The position numbers and the translations under genes are program-made. Of a DNA stretch of 64,000 nt, positions 19,473 to 27,791 are shown piece after piece; the stretch's first letter is position 1; each line of letters begins with the position of its first letter. The notes under the pieces were generated by a model. It was not told the origin of the DNA and made no database searches. It was given only the letters and a program-made list of their open reading frames with translations. The DNA is from an uncultured Kiritimatiellota bacterium. Its GTDB lineage: Bacteria > Verrucomicrobiota > Kiritimatiellia > RFP12 > DVOR01. Location: assembly GCA_944391055.1 (NCBI GenBank), contig CALXSF010000003.1, positions 1 through 64,000 of the forward strand, read 5' to 3'.

Positions 19473-19611
19473 CGGCTTTGGGGTAGGGTGGGGTGGGTCT
19501 CTTGGGGCTTACGCCCCGTGCCCGCGCGGACTGGGGCCGTCAGGGCGCGCGTGGGTTCGGGGGGCGTCTTCGCCGCCGGGAAGCGTGCCGCCCTCCCCGC
19601 GCCCGCCGTGT
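19473..19611. repeat. Imperfect direct repeat, copy 2, intergenic
   Basis: Second copy of the element at 19234-19377, with matching landmarks CGGCTTTGGG, CTTGGGGCTTACGCCCCG, GGGGCCGTCAG and GGGGGGCGTC in the same order. The 528-base gap 19145-19672 contains the terminator, these copies and no recognisable gene. Confidence 0.6.
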
Positions 19612-19672
19612 CGAAAGGCGCGCGGCGCGCCTTGGGGACGCGCCGCGCGTTTGCGTTTGGGGGTGGGGCGGC

Positions 19673-21517
19673 TCAGGGTTTACCCGGCGGCTCCGGGGGG
19701 AGGAAGGTGAGGCCGCGGGTGTCGGGGAAGAAGCAGGTGGCGGACCATTTCCAGCCGCCCTTGGGGAGTTTGATGAGGAGCTCGTTGCGGCCTTTGCGGA
19801 GGTGGACGCGCAGGGGCGGGCGGGCGAACCAGATTTCGTCGAGGAGGGGCTGCTCGACGGAGGCCGGGCCGGAGAGGCCGGGCTGGGCCCAGCGGGGCGG
19901 GGGGATCTCCTGGCCGTTGAGGAAGAGTTGGGCGCCTTTGGGGTTCCAGGCGCCTTGGGCGAGGGGCGGCTCGCGGCGGCGGCCCTCGGAGCGGGAGTAG
20001 TTCATGAAGTCGGCGTAGAGGGGGACGCGGCGCTCGGCGTCGCTCATGACGACCATGCCGAGCCAGACGCAGCCGGCCTTGCCGTCGGTAAGGTTGCTTT
20101 GGGGGTAGAAGAAGTGCTGGGGGAAGATGGTGCCTTGGGCGATGATGCGCTCGCCCCAGGGGAGGCTGGCGAAGGGGAGCGTCTCGGCGGTCTCGGCGAG
20201 GCGCCAGCGCAGGTCGGTCTGCTTCCAGTAGGGGAAGGGGCGGAGGGCGTGGAGGGGCTTGTGGGCGAGGAGGCGGCGCTCGAGGTCGGCGGCCTGGGCG
20301 AAGGCGGGGTCGCGGGGGTCGGGGAGGTTGCCGTAGAGATCCATGCGGTCGGCGGGTCGGCCGTTCCAGAAGCTGTCGGCGTAGAGGGCGATGGCGGGGA
20401 AGACGGGGTTCATGGCGAGGATGTCGCGCGGGTCGCCCGCGGCGTCGTCGTGCCAGACGGCGAAGATGGCGCCGAGGCGGTTGGCCTCGGGGCCGGTGGC
20501 GCAGGGCTGCTGGTAGGCGGCGGGGGCGAGGAGCTCGAGGGGGTCGACGTGGTTGATGTAGTAGCCGCTCTGGGAGTCGAAGTAGGGCTCGTCGCCGGAG
20601 CGCTTGACCTGGCGGCCCATCCAGTATTGGCGGACGAGGGGTTGGCTGAGGCCCTTGGGGTTCTGCCCGGGGCCCCAGGCGACGACGCGGAAGCCCTTGG
20701 CCTCGAGGAGGCGGACCCATTCGGCGAGCCAGGCGTCGGGGACGCGTTCGTTGGGGCCGACCTCGTCGGAGCCGATGTGGATGAAGGGGGTGACGGCGGG
20801 GTCGAGCAGGTCGGAATACTCGTCGAGCAGGTCGGCGACGATCTGGCGCATCTTCGGCGCGTCCATGCGCTTGACGCCGAAGGCGCGGCGGAGGCAGCGG
20901 GAGTGGCCGGGCACGTCGAACTCGGGCAGCACGGTGATGCCGAGGCTGTGGGCGTAGGCGATGAGGGCCTTGAACTCGGCCTGCGTGTAAAAGCCGTCGC
21001 TGCGGTCAAGGTTCTCCGGCGCCTGGAGGTTGGGGTGGCGGAAGGACTGGAGGCGCCAGCCGTGGTTGTCGGTGATGTGCCACTGGAAGAGGTTGAGCTT
21101 GTAGTCCGCCAAGACGGGCAGCTGGGCGCGGAGCTGGGCGACGGGCTGGAAGTTGCGCCCCGTGTCGTGCAGCATCCCGCGCCAGCGGAAGGTGGGCCAG
21201 TCGCGGATGCGGCAGGCGGGGGCGAGGCCGCCGCCGAGCTCGGCCAGCTGGCGGAGCGTGGCGCGCGCGTACCGGCGCCCCTCGGCGTCCGCCGCGCGGA
21301 TGACGGCGCCCTGGGGGCCGACCTCCAGCTCATAGGCGCCGGGCTTGCCCGCGGGGGCGGCCTCCTCGCGCACCTGCGCCGCGTCGTAGGCCCATTCGCC
21401 CGCGCGGGGCTCGGCCTCCTTCGGGCGCGGCAGCAGTTCCTCCAACGGCCCCGCGCCGGCGACGGCGGCGGCCAGGGCGGCCCAAACGGCGAGGGGAAGG
21501 ACGGGGCGGGTGTGCAT
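19673..21517 (-). CDS. GH20 family beta-N-acetylhexosaminidase, exported
   Basis: A 614-residue enzyme of glycoside hydrolase family 20, which removes terminal beta-GlcNAc or GalNAc by substrate-assisted catalysis. A signal peptide (MHTRPVLPLAVWAALAAAV) precedes a short N-terminal GH20b-like domain. The catalytic barrel begins with WRGMLHDTGRNF, then QWHITDNHGWRL, PEFDVPGHS and HIGSDEVGP, in which Asp251-Glu252 are the expected catalytic pair. The ~100 C-terminal residues after GAWNPKGAQLFLNGQEI look like a beta-sandwich accessory domain. The start lies 5 bases after the stop of the heparinase-family gene, so the two form an operon. Together they fit exo-trimming of amino-sugar-containing polysaccharides such as glycosaminoglycans or mucin, in the periplasm or at the surface. 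Exact substrate cannot be read from sequence. Confidence 0.92.
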   Translation of the reverse strand: MHTRPVLPLAVWAALAAAVAGAGPLEELLPRPKEAEPRAGEWAYDAAQVREEAAPAGKPGAYELEVGPQGAVIRAADAEGRRYARATLRQLAELGGGLAPACRIRDWPTFRWRGMLHDTGRNFQPVAQLRAQLPVLADYKLNLFQWHITDNHGWRLQSFRHPNLQAPENLDRSDGFYTQAEFKALIAYAHSLGITVLPEFDVPGHSRCLRRAFGVKRMDAPKMRQIVADLLDEYSDLLDPAVTPFIHIGSDEVGPNERVPDAWLAEWVRLLEAKGFRVVAWGPGQNPKGLSQPLVRQYWMGRQVKRSGDEPYFDSQSGYYINHVDPLELLAPAAYQQPCATGPEANRLGAIFAVWHDDAAGDPRDILAMNPVFPAIALYADSFWNGRPADRMDLYGNLPDPRDPAFAQAADLERRLLAHKPLHALRPFPYWKQTDLRWRLAETAETLPFASLPWGERIIAQGTIFPQHFFYPQSNLTDGKAGCVWLGMVVMSDAERRVPLYADFMNYSRSEGRRREPPLAQGAWNPKGAQLFLNGQEIPPPRWAQPGLSGPASVEQPLLDEIWFARPPLRVHLRKGRNELLIKLPKGGWKWSATCFFPDTRGLTFLPPEPPGKP

Positions 21518-21522
21518 GGGAC

Positions 21523-23409
21523 TCACTCCTTGGTGGTGACACGGAAGGCGACGGTGCCTTGGGCGGCGGGTTTGTCGAGGCGGATGGCGTAGCGGCGCGG
21601 GGTGAGCGCCTGCCACTTGCGGCCCTGCGGGTTGGCGTCGAGGGTCGCCTCGGTGAGCGACCAGGGGGCGGAGGCGGCGACGCGCACCTCGAGCGTCTTG
21701 CCCTCGAAGGCCACGCGCAGGGTGTCGGGGCCGGTGCGTTCGCAGGTGCCCCAGGTGGTGAGGGCCGTCTCGAAGGGCTGCGGGGCGTCGAAGGCGAAGC
21801 GGTCCTCGACGGTGAGGGCGGCGCGTTCCCCGCGGCGCTCCCAGACGAAGCGGCGGGTGAGGGCCTTGAGGCCGGGGGCCTTGGGGTAGGCGGCGGCCAG
21901 GTCGAGCGTCAGGGTGTCGCGCGCGTCGGCGAAGGTCGCGTCGAGGACCTTGGCGGCGGCCTTGGAACCGGCGGCCTGGAGGGTCTCGGCGGGGCGGGGC
22001 ACGGGGTGGCCGAAGGAGTTGAGCAGGGGGCTGTCGTAGCGGCGGCTGGAGAAGGTGCGCGCGGTGTAGGTCTCGCCGCCGAGGTCGCCGAGGAGGGGGA
22101 CGCCGTCGCGGGCGACGAGGAAGGTGCCGCAGTCGTTGTGGTTGTGGGGCACGCCGTTGTCGCCGCCCATCGCGAAGTAGGCCAGGCCGTCGGGGGCGCG
22201 CCCGATGAGGATCTGTGCGTCGGGCAGCCAGGTGCGCGGGGGCAGGCCCTTGGCGGCGCGCGCGTCGGCGAGGAGGGCGGGGTCGAAGAGCCAGGATTCC
22301 GGGAAGTCCATCCGCCCACGCCCGTCGCTGGGTGCGGCGGGGAAGCCCAGGCGCGCGCCGAGCCAGGCGGTCAGGCGGCCGTCGGCGCGGACGTCCACGG
22401 CGCAGTCGGCCACGGGCGGCCAGAGGTCGCCGCAGAGGCGGGCCATCGGGGTGGCCTGCGCGGGCTTCCGGGCCTCGGGCCAGCGGAGCCAGTCCTCGCG
22501 GCCGCGGGTGGCGAGGCGGACGGTCTCGGCCAGGCGCGCGAAGTGGCCGAAGCCGTAGCTCCAGTAGCCCACGCCCTCGCCCGTCCAGCCGTCGGGGTAA
22601 AAGCCCCCGAGGAAGCGGCGCACCAGCACCCGTGCCGAGCCGACGACAAGCGCGCGGTCGGCGTCGTCGAGCCCCGGCAGGGCCAAGGCCGCGCCCACCA
22701 CGCCCGCGTGGCAGACGGGGTTCCAGTTCGCGTCCGAGAGCGCCCACCAGTTGTCATACTCCCCCGAGCGGGCCATGCGCAGGTAAGGGGCGATGGCCCG
22801 CTTGCGCACGGCGTCAATGCCCTTGGCGCGGGCCTGGGCGGGGAGGGCCTCGCCGAAGCTCGCCAGGATCTCGGCCATCTGCCAGGCGTAGTTGGCGGAG
22901 GCCAGGTCGATGGTGACGCGGCGGCCCTCCAGGTTGTCCAGGCGCGTGTCGTGGGCCGAGAGCACCCAGGTCGGGTCCGCGCAGAGAGCCTCGATGGTCT
23001 CGCCGAGGGCGGGGAGGAAACGTCCCTTGCCCTCGATCCACTCCGCGTTGGCCAAGCGCGTCAGGCGGCCCCAGCGCGGGCCGTTCTCGTGTTGGAAGCG
23101 CGAACGGTCGCCGTTCGTCGTGAAGTCGCGGAAGCGCGCCTCGGGGAAGGGCGCCATCGGCTGGCGCAGCGCCTCCTCGCCCCAGCGCACGACGCGCGCC
23201 GCGTCCACGCCCCGCGTCTCGGCGAAGCGCGCCCAGGCCGCGCGGTCGCGGTAGGGCGGCACGATGCGCGCCCCGCCCTTTGGCAACACCGCCGCCATCG
23301 CCTCGGCCGCCGGCGCCACCTGCTCGAACTCTTTGGGGGGCCGCGCACCCAGCGCCGCCGCCGCAACCGCCGCCACGACGGCGGCCCAACGCATTGCGAA
23401 CGTTTTCAT
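21523..23409 (-). CDS. Heparinase II/III family polysaccharide lyase, exported
   Basis: A 628-residue protein with a signal peptide (MKTFAMRWAAVVAAVAAAAL). The N-terminal ~330 residues form an Ala/Trp-rich helical region like the alpha/alpha toroid of heparinase II/III and alginate-lyase-like enzymes (NWWALSDANWNPVCHAG; GYWSYGFGHFARL). The C-terminal beta-sandwich carries the family hallmark PHNHNDCGTF, with His422, His424 and Asp426, followed by LGDLGGETYTARTF. These enzymes cleave uronic-acid-containing polysaccharides by beta-elimination. The start is ambiguous: GGAGG lies only one base before the ATG at 23409, and an alternative ATG at 23394 has no ribosome site. The promoter at 23416-23444 predicts that the transcript begins at about 23409. 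The downstream GH20 gene is 5 bases away, so the pair likely degrades the same substrate. Confidence 0.88.
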   Translation of the reverse strand: MKTFAMRWAAVVAAVAAAALGARPPKEFEQVAPAAEAMAAVLPKGGARIVPPYRDRAAWARFAETRGVDAARVVRWGEEALRQPMAPFPEARFRDFTTNGDRSRFQHENGPRWGRLTRLANAEWIEGKGRFLPALGETIEALCADPTWVLSAHDTRLDNLEGRRVTIDLASANYAWQMAEILASFGEALPAQARAKGIDAVRKRAIAPYLRMARSGEYDNWWALSDANWNPVCHAGVVGAALALPGLDDADRALVVGSARVLVRRFLGGFYPDGWTGEGVGYWSYGFGHFARLAETVRLATRGREDWLRWPEARKPAQATPMARLCGDLWPPVADCAVDVRADGRLTAWLGARLGFPAAPSDGRGRMDFPESWLFDPALLADARAAKGLPPRTWLPDAQILIGRAPDGLAYFAMGGDNGVPHNHNDCGTFLVARDGVPLLGDLGGETYTARTFSSRRYDSPLLNSFGHPVPRPAETLQAAGSKAAAKVLDATFADARDTLTLDLAAAYPKAPGLKALTRRFVWERRGERAALTVEDRFAFDAPQPFETALTTWGTCERTGPDTLRVAFEGKTLEVRVAASAPWSLTEATLDANPQGRKWQALTPRRYAIRLDKPAAQGTVAFRVTTKE

Positions 23410-23415
23410 GCCTCC

Positions 23416-23444
23416 ATTAAAACACGCCCCGCGCCCGCCCGCAA
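23416..23444 (-). promoter_or_regulatory. Promoter of the heparinase-family/GH20 operon
   Basis: On the minus strand TTGCGG (23439-23444) and TTTAAT (23416-23421) are 17 bases apart. The six bases GGAGGC then lead to the ATG at 23409, so transcription would start at or one base from the start codon. Confidence 0.5.
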
Positions 23445-23496
23445 TCCCGCCGCGCCCCTTTTCGCCCCCTGCCTACGCCATTGCGCACGTCCCGCC

Positions 23497-23529
23497 GTTT
23501 GGAAAGAAATTGGCCTTTTCTTTCCAAAC
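23497..23529. promoter_or_regulatory. Perfect 13-bp inverted repeat, probable operator
   Basis: GTTTGGAAAGAAA (23497-23509) is followed by a seven-base spacer and its exact reverse complement (23517-23529). It lies in the divergent region between the heparinase-family operon and the membrane protein gene, overlapping the weak -35 of the latter. The GTTTGGAAA half also occurs upstream of the sulfatase gene (57503-57511, minus strand). This arrangement suits a dimeric repressor such as a LacI- or GntR-type protein; no such regulator is in the window. Confidence 0.6.
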
Positions 23530-23550
23530 AGGGCCGTCTTGTGTTACACT
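23522..23550 (+). promoter_or_regulatory. Possible promoter of the membrane protein gene
   Basis: TACACT (23545-23550) is preceded by TGT, giving an extended -10. The -35 (TTCCAA, 23522-23527, 17-base spacer) is poor and falls inside the right arm of the inverted repeat, which would let a bound repressor block polymerase. Confidence 0.35.
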
Positions 23551-23607
23551 TCCGCCAATCGTCGCGGCGGGGCCGCGTTATCTCGCCATCCTTGAGGAGG
23601 GAACCGA

Positions 23608-25116
23608 ATGACAGCTTGCGCGCAACCCGGCGGGGGCCGGGGCGTCTTCCGCAACCCGTGGCTGCTGGGCGCGGCCATGAGCGCCCTCTATGCCTTGGCC
23701 GTCGTGCTGGGGTTTTGGCGCGTGCTTGCGCCGGACATCGTCTTCGTGGCGCCGGACGCGCCGATCGCGCCGCTGGGCTTCGGGGAGGCGCTGCGGCAGC
23801 TCTTCACCTCGCCGCCCACGCTTCAGAACCTCGTCTTCCTGTTGCCTTACCGCTTCGCCTACGAGGGCACCTTCTGGGTCGACGGCTACGTCATGTGCCT
23901 GGCGGGCGTCTTCCTGCTGCGCGGGCGCGGGGTGGGGTGGGGCGCGGCGTGGGTGGGGGGGCTGTGCGCGGCCTTCGCGGGCTACTTCGCCACCCTCTTC
24001 TGCGCGGGGCACCGGGGCGTGGTCGACGCGCTGGCCGTGACGTGCCTGGGCTTCGGCGCGCTGCTGCGCGGGGTGCGGACGGGCCGCCTGCGGTGGTTCG
24101 CGCTGTTGGCGGCGGTCTCCGCGCTGGGGCTGGCCGCGCAGGCCGACCTGTGGTTCCTCGTCACCCTGGCCCAAGGCGCCTACGGCCTCTGGCTGGTTTG
24201 GCGCGAACACCCCGCCTGGCGGCCTCTCGCGCGGGGGGTGGCCGTGGCCGCCGCCGTCTTCCTCGCCGTCGGGTGGCCGGCGCTCCGGCACACCTTCGCG
24301 GAGGCGCGGGAGACGCGCGCCGGGCAGCTGGCCCAGGCGGAGGCCGCCGCCGAGACCCCCGCCCAGGCGGAGGCGGCCCGCTGGCGTTTCGTCACCGATT
24401 GGTCATTGCCCCCGGAGGATCTTGTCGAATGGTTCCTGCCCGGCGCCGTCGGCCACACCAGCTATCCCTTCGACCCCGCGCCCTACACGGGGCGGATGGG
24501 CTCGGCGCACCAGGTGCTCCGCCAGCACACCGTCCACGTCGGGTGGCCGGCGATGCTCCTGGCGGCGCTGGCGCTGCTTCCCCTGCTCCGGCGCGACCCC
24601 GCCGCCCGCGACCTGCCTTTTTGGTATGGCCTGGCGGCGGCGGCGCTCCTGCTGGCCCTCGGACGGCACACCCCGCTTTACCGCGCCGTCGCCGCGCTGC
24701 CGGTGCTCGACCAGATCCGCGCGCCCGTCAAGTGGCTCCACCTCACGGGCTTCGCGCTGGCCATGGCCGCCGGGGTGGGGGCGCAGGCGCTGCTGGCGCG
24801 CTGGCCGCGCGCGGCGCTGCCGTTGGCGGCGGCGACGGCGCTCTGCGGCGCGTTGGTGCTCCGCCCCTACGTCTTCCCGCTCGACCTGCGGCCGACGCCG
24901 CTCACCGCGGCGCTGCCGCCCGGCGCCACCCTCTGCAACGCCGTCCGCTGGCCGCAACTCGACGCCGTCTGCCGCTGGCGGCGCATCCCGCTGGCCGACG
25001 ACCCGCTCCGGGCCGACTACGCGGTGGCCCCCGTGCCGCAGCCGGGGCTGACGCCCGTGGCGACGCAGACGCTCGCGCGGCCGCGCGTGACCCTTGGCCT
25101 CTATCGTCTCCGCTGA
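23608..25116 (+). CDS. Polytopic membrane protein, YfhO-like
   Basis: A 502-residue integral membrane protein with GGAGG seven bases before the start. About ten hydrophobic segments are visible, the first at ~18-40 and the last near 380-415. A large extracytoplasmic loop at ~25-70 contains conserved-looking LVFLLPYRF. The segment LPVLDQIRAPVKWLHLTG is typical of YfhO-like and GT-C-fold proteins of Verrucomicrobiota and Planctomycetes. YfhO proteins are usually around 800 residues, so this is a short form that keeps a transmembrane core and a brief C-terminal tail. Members are linked to glycosylation of cell-surface polymers, but the reaction here is unknown. It is divergent from the heparinase-family operon and shares the inverted-repeat region with it. 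Confidence 0.7.
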   Translation: MTACAQPGGGRGVFRNPWLLGAAMSALYALAVVLGFWRVLAPDIVFVAPDAPIAPLGFGEALRQLFTSPPTLQNLVFLLPYRFAYEGTFWVDGYVMCLAGVFLLRGRGVGWGAAWVGGLCAAFAGYFATLFCAGHRGVVDALAVTCLGFGALLRGVRTGRLRWFALLAAVSALGLAAQADLWFLVTLAQGAYGLWLVWREHPAWRPLARGVAVAAAVFLAVGWPALRHTFAEARETRAGQLAQAEAAAETPAQAEAARWRFVTDWSLPPEDLVEWFLPGAVGHTSYPFDPAPYTGRMGSAHQVLRQHTVHVGWPAMLLAALALLPLLRRDPAARDLPFWYGLAAAALLLALGRHTPLYRAVAALPVLDQIRAPVKWLHLTGFALAMAAGVGAQALLARWPRAALPLAAATALCGALVLRPYVFPLDLRPTPLTAALPPGATLCNAVRWPQLDAVCRWRRIPLADDPLRADYAVAPVPQPGLTPVATQTLARPRVTLGLYRLR

Positions 25117-25126
25117 CGGCGGCCTG

Positions 25127-25135
25127 TGTTATAAT
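25127..25135 (+). promoter_or_regulatory. Extended -10 promoter for the nitroreductase-like/uvrB group
   Basis: A consensus TATAAT (25130-25135) is preceded by TGT (extended -10). No good -35 is present at 16-18 bases. It lies between the membrane protein stop and the next ribosome site. Confidence 0.55.
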
Positions 25136-25159
25136 GGGCGGCAGAAAGGAAGCATTCCC

Positions 25160-25741
25160 ATGAGCAAACCCCTCTTCGCCCTGCTGGCGGGCCTCTGCGC
25201 CGCCACCCTCCTCGCCGAGGACATCAAGCTGCCCGCGCCCCAGAAGACCGGCGGCATGCCGTTGATGGAGGCGCTGGCCAAGCGCGCCACCAGCCGCCGC
25301 ACCCAGGGCCCCGAGCCCTCCGCCCAGCAGCTCGCCGACCTGCTGTGGGCCGCCAACGGCATCACGCGCGAGGACGGCAAGCGCACCGCCCCCTCGGCGA
25401 TGGACAAGCGCGAGATCGAGATCGCCGTCCTCACCGCCAAGGGCCTCTTCCTCTGGGATCCGGAGGCCAACACCCTCATCGAGAACCCCGCCTGCGTCGA
25501 CCTGGAGGATCAGCGCCGCGACGCCTCCGCCTTCCTGATCCTTTACTATGACAAGGGCGTCCAGAAGCGCGAGAGCGCGCTGGCCGATTCCGGCTTCGTG
25601 GGGCAGAACATCTACCTCTTCTGCGCCTCGCGGGGCTGGAACAGCGTCTTCATGGGCTCCATCGACCGCAAGAAGCTGGCCACCGCGCTGGGCAAGGAGG
25701 AGGACGAGATCCTCTTCGCCCACCGCATCGGCGTCAAGTGA
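25160..25741 (+). CDS. Exported nitroreductase/SagB-like flavoprotein
   Basis: A 193-residue protein. The start at 25160 has AGAAAGGA nine bases upstream and a short signal peptide (MSKPLFALLAGLCAATLLA). The rest resembles the SagB/ThcOx branch of the nitroreductase fold: TSRRTQGPEPSAQQLADLLWAANG at the N-terminus, a central hydrophobic strand (ASAFLILYYDKG), and SGFVGQNIYLFCASRGWNSV, the helix that packs on FMN in this family. It is about the minimal size for the fold, which usually works as an FMN-binding dimer. The substrate is unknown; export of a flavoprotein is unusual but is seen in anaerobes. Its stop overlaps the uvrB start by one base (TGATG), so translation is coupled. Confidence 0.75.
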   Translation: MSKPLFALLAGLCAATLLAEDIKLPAPQKTGGMPLMEALAKRATSRRTQGPEPSAQQLADLLWAANGITREDGKRTAPSAMDKREIEIAVLTAKGLFLWDPEANTLIENPACVDLEDQRRDASAFLILYYDKGVQKRESALADSGFVGQNIYLFCASRGWNSVFMGSIDRKKLATALGKEEDEILFAHRIGVK

Positions 25742-27786
25742 TGCCCGAGACGCGCTTCGAGAACGAGCGCGCGGGCGGCCCGGCGTCCTTCCGCCTGGCC
25801 GCCCCTTTCGCGCCGATGGGCGACCAGCCCGAGGCCATCGACGCCATCGTCCGCGGCCTCGGGGGCGGCGCGCGCCGCGCCATCCTCCGCGGCGTCACCG
25901 GCAGCGGCAAGACCTTCACGATGGCCAACGTCATCGCCCGCCTCCGCCGGCCCACCCTCGTCATCTCCCACAACAAGACCCTCGCCGCCCAGCTCTACGC
26001 CGAGCTCAAGGGCTTCTTCCCCGACAACGCCGTCGAGTACTTCATCTCCTACTACGACTACTACCAGCCCGAGGCCTACATCCCGCAGACCGACACCTAC
26101 ATCGAGAAGGACGCCTCCATCAACGAGGACCTCGAGCGCTTCCGCCTCGCCGCCTCCCACGCCCTCCTCGGCCGCCGCGACGTCATCATCGTCGCCTCCG
26201 TCTCCTGCATCTACGGCCTTCTCTCCCCCGAGGACTACCGCGGCCTCATGATCGCCCTCCACCCCGGCCAGGAGCTCTCCCGCGACGCCCTCGCCCGCCA
26301 GCTCACCGAGATCCAATACCAGCGCAACGACTACGACCCCCGCCCCGGCACCTTCCGCGTCCGCGGCGACCGCCTCGACGTCTTCCCCTCCTATTCCACC
26401 GACGGCGTCCGCGTCTCCTTCTTCGGCGACGAGATCGAGGGCCTGCGCGCCGTCAACGCCCTCACCGGCAAGGCCGGCGCCGAGCTCCCCTCCTGCCTCC
26501 TCTCCCCCGCCAAGCAGTTCGTCATGCCCAAGAGCCAGCTCATGGGCGGCGTCGGGCGCATCCGCGCCGAGCTCTCCGAGCGCCTCGCCCAGCTCGACGC
26601 CGCGGGCAAACTCCTCGAGGCCCAGCGCCTCCGCCAGCGCACCGAGTACGACCTGGCCATGCTCGCCGAGATGGGCTACTGCACCGGCATCGAGAACTAC
26701 TCCGCCCCCCTCGCCGGCCGCGCCCCCGGCGTCCCCCCGCCCACCCTCATCGACTACTTCGGGCCCGACTTCCTCTGCATCATCGACGAGAGCCACGTCA
26801 CCCTCCCCCAGATCCGCGCCATGTACAATGGCGACCAGGCCCGCAAGCAGATCCTCGTCGACAACGGCTTCCGCCTCCCCTCCGCCAAGGACAACCGCCC
26901 CCTCACCTTCGACGAGTTCGACGCCCGCGTCCCCCGCGTCCTCTACGTCTCCGCCACCCCCGGCCCCCACGAGCGCGCCGTCGCCGAGCTCGAGGCCGAG
27001 CAGGTCATCCGCCCCACCGGCCTCCTCGACCCCGTCGTCGAGGTCCGCCCCCTCGCCGGCCAGGTCGACGACCTCATCGAGGAGATCCGCGCCAACGCCG
27101 AGCGTGGCGGCCGCACCCTCGTCGCCGCCCTCACCAAGCGCGCCTGCGAGGACCTCGCCCAATACCTCGCCGACGTCGGCCTCCGCGCCGAATGGCTCCA
27201 CTCCGACCTCGACGCCATCGCCCGCGTCGACCTCCTCGGCCGCCTCCGCCGCGGCGCCTTCGACGCCCTCATCGGCGTCAACCTCCTGCGCGAGGGCCTC
27301 GACCTCCCCGAGGTCACCCGCGTCGCCATCCTCGACGCCGACAAGGAAGGCTTCCTCCGCTCCGAGACCTCCCTCATCCAGACCGCCGGCCGCTGCGCCC
27401 GCAACGTCGAGGGCAAGGTCATCCTCTACGCCGACCAGGAGACCCCCGCCATCCGCGCCGTCCTCCGCGTCACCCAAGACCACCGCGCCCGCCAGCAGGC
27501 CTACAACGCCGCCCACGGCATCGTCCCCCGGACCGCCCGCCGCGCCATCAACGAGGACCTCGCCGCCGAGGGCACCCCCGGCGCCCCCGCCGCCAAGGGC
27601 CGCGCCAAGGCCCCCTCCCCCGGCCCCCTCCTCGCCGCCGAGCCCGGCGTCGGGCGCGAGGAGGTGCTCGCCGCCCTCGCCCGCCTCGAGGCCGAGATGC
27701 GCCAGGCCGCCGAGGCCCTCGAGTTCGAGCGCGCCGCCCTCCTGCGCGACGAGCTCCGCGCCCTGCGCAAGGCCCACGCCCTCTGA
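25741..27786 (+). CDS. uvrB: UvrABC system protein B, DNA repair helicase
   Basis: A 681-residue full-length UvrB. Walker A is GVTGSGKT at residues 51-58. The beta-hairpin that inserts between DNA strands begins near 103 (YYDYYQPEAYIPQTDTY). The helicase motif IIDESH, then PGPHE and RRGAFDALIGVNLLREGLD, are all present. The C-terminal UVR motif, which binds UvrC, is LARLEAEMRQAAEALEFERA near 645-665. It verifies damage and loads UvrC in nucleotide excision repair. The ATG at 25741 overlaps the preceding stop; a GTG one codon upstream is possible. No separate ribosome site is visible, consistent with coupling to the nitroreductase-like gene. uvrA and uvrC are not in the window. Confidence 0.98.
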   Translation: MPETRFENERAGGPASFRLAAPFAPMGDQPEAIDAIVRGLGGGARRAILRGVTGSGKTFTMANVIARLRRPTLVISHNKTLAAQLYAELKGFFPDNAVEYFISYYDYYQPEAYIPQTDTYIEKDASINEDLERFRLAASHALLGRRDVIIVASVSCIYGLLSPEDYRGLMIALHPGQELSRDALARQLTEIQYQRNDYDPRPGTFRVRGDRLDVFPSYSTDGVRVSFFGDEIEGLRAVNALTGKAGAELPSCLLSPAKQFVMPKSQLMGGVGRIRAELSERLAQLDAAGKLLEAQRLRQRTEYDLAMLAEMGYCTGIENYSAPLAGRAPGVPPPTLIDYFGPDFLCIIDESHVTLPQIRAMYNGDQARKQILVDNGFRLPSAKDNRPLTFDEFDARVPRVLYVSATPGPHERAVAELEAEQVIRPTGLLDPVVEVRPLAGQVDDLIEEIRANAERGGRTLVAALTKRACEDLAQYLADVGLRAEWLHSDLDAIARVDLLGRLRRGAFDALIGVNLLREGLDLPEVTRVAILDADKEGFLRSETSLIQTAGRCARNVEGKVILYADQETPAIRAVLRVTQDHRARQQAYNAAHGIVPRTARRAINEDLAAEGTPGAPAAKGRAKAPSPGPLLAAEPGVGREEVLAALARLEAEMRQAAEALEFERAALLRDELRALRKAHAL

Positions 27787-27791
27787 CCGCC

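Noticed and set aside
19673..22747. A single 1024-codon protein spanning GH20 and part of the heparinase-family gene
   Set aside because: The upstream part is an out-of-frame, Arg/Pro-rich reading of the heparinase-family gene. GH20 starts at 21517 with its own signal peptide.
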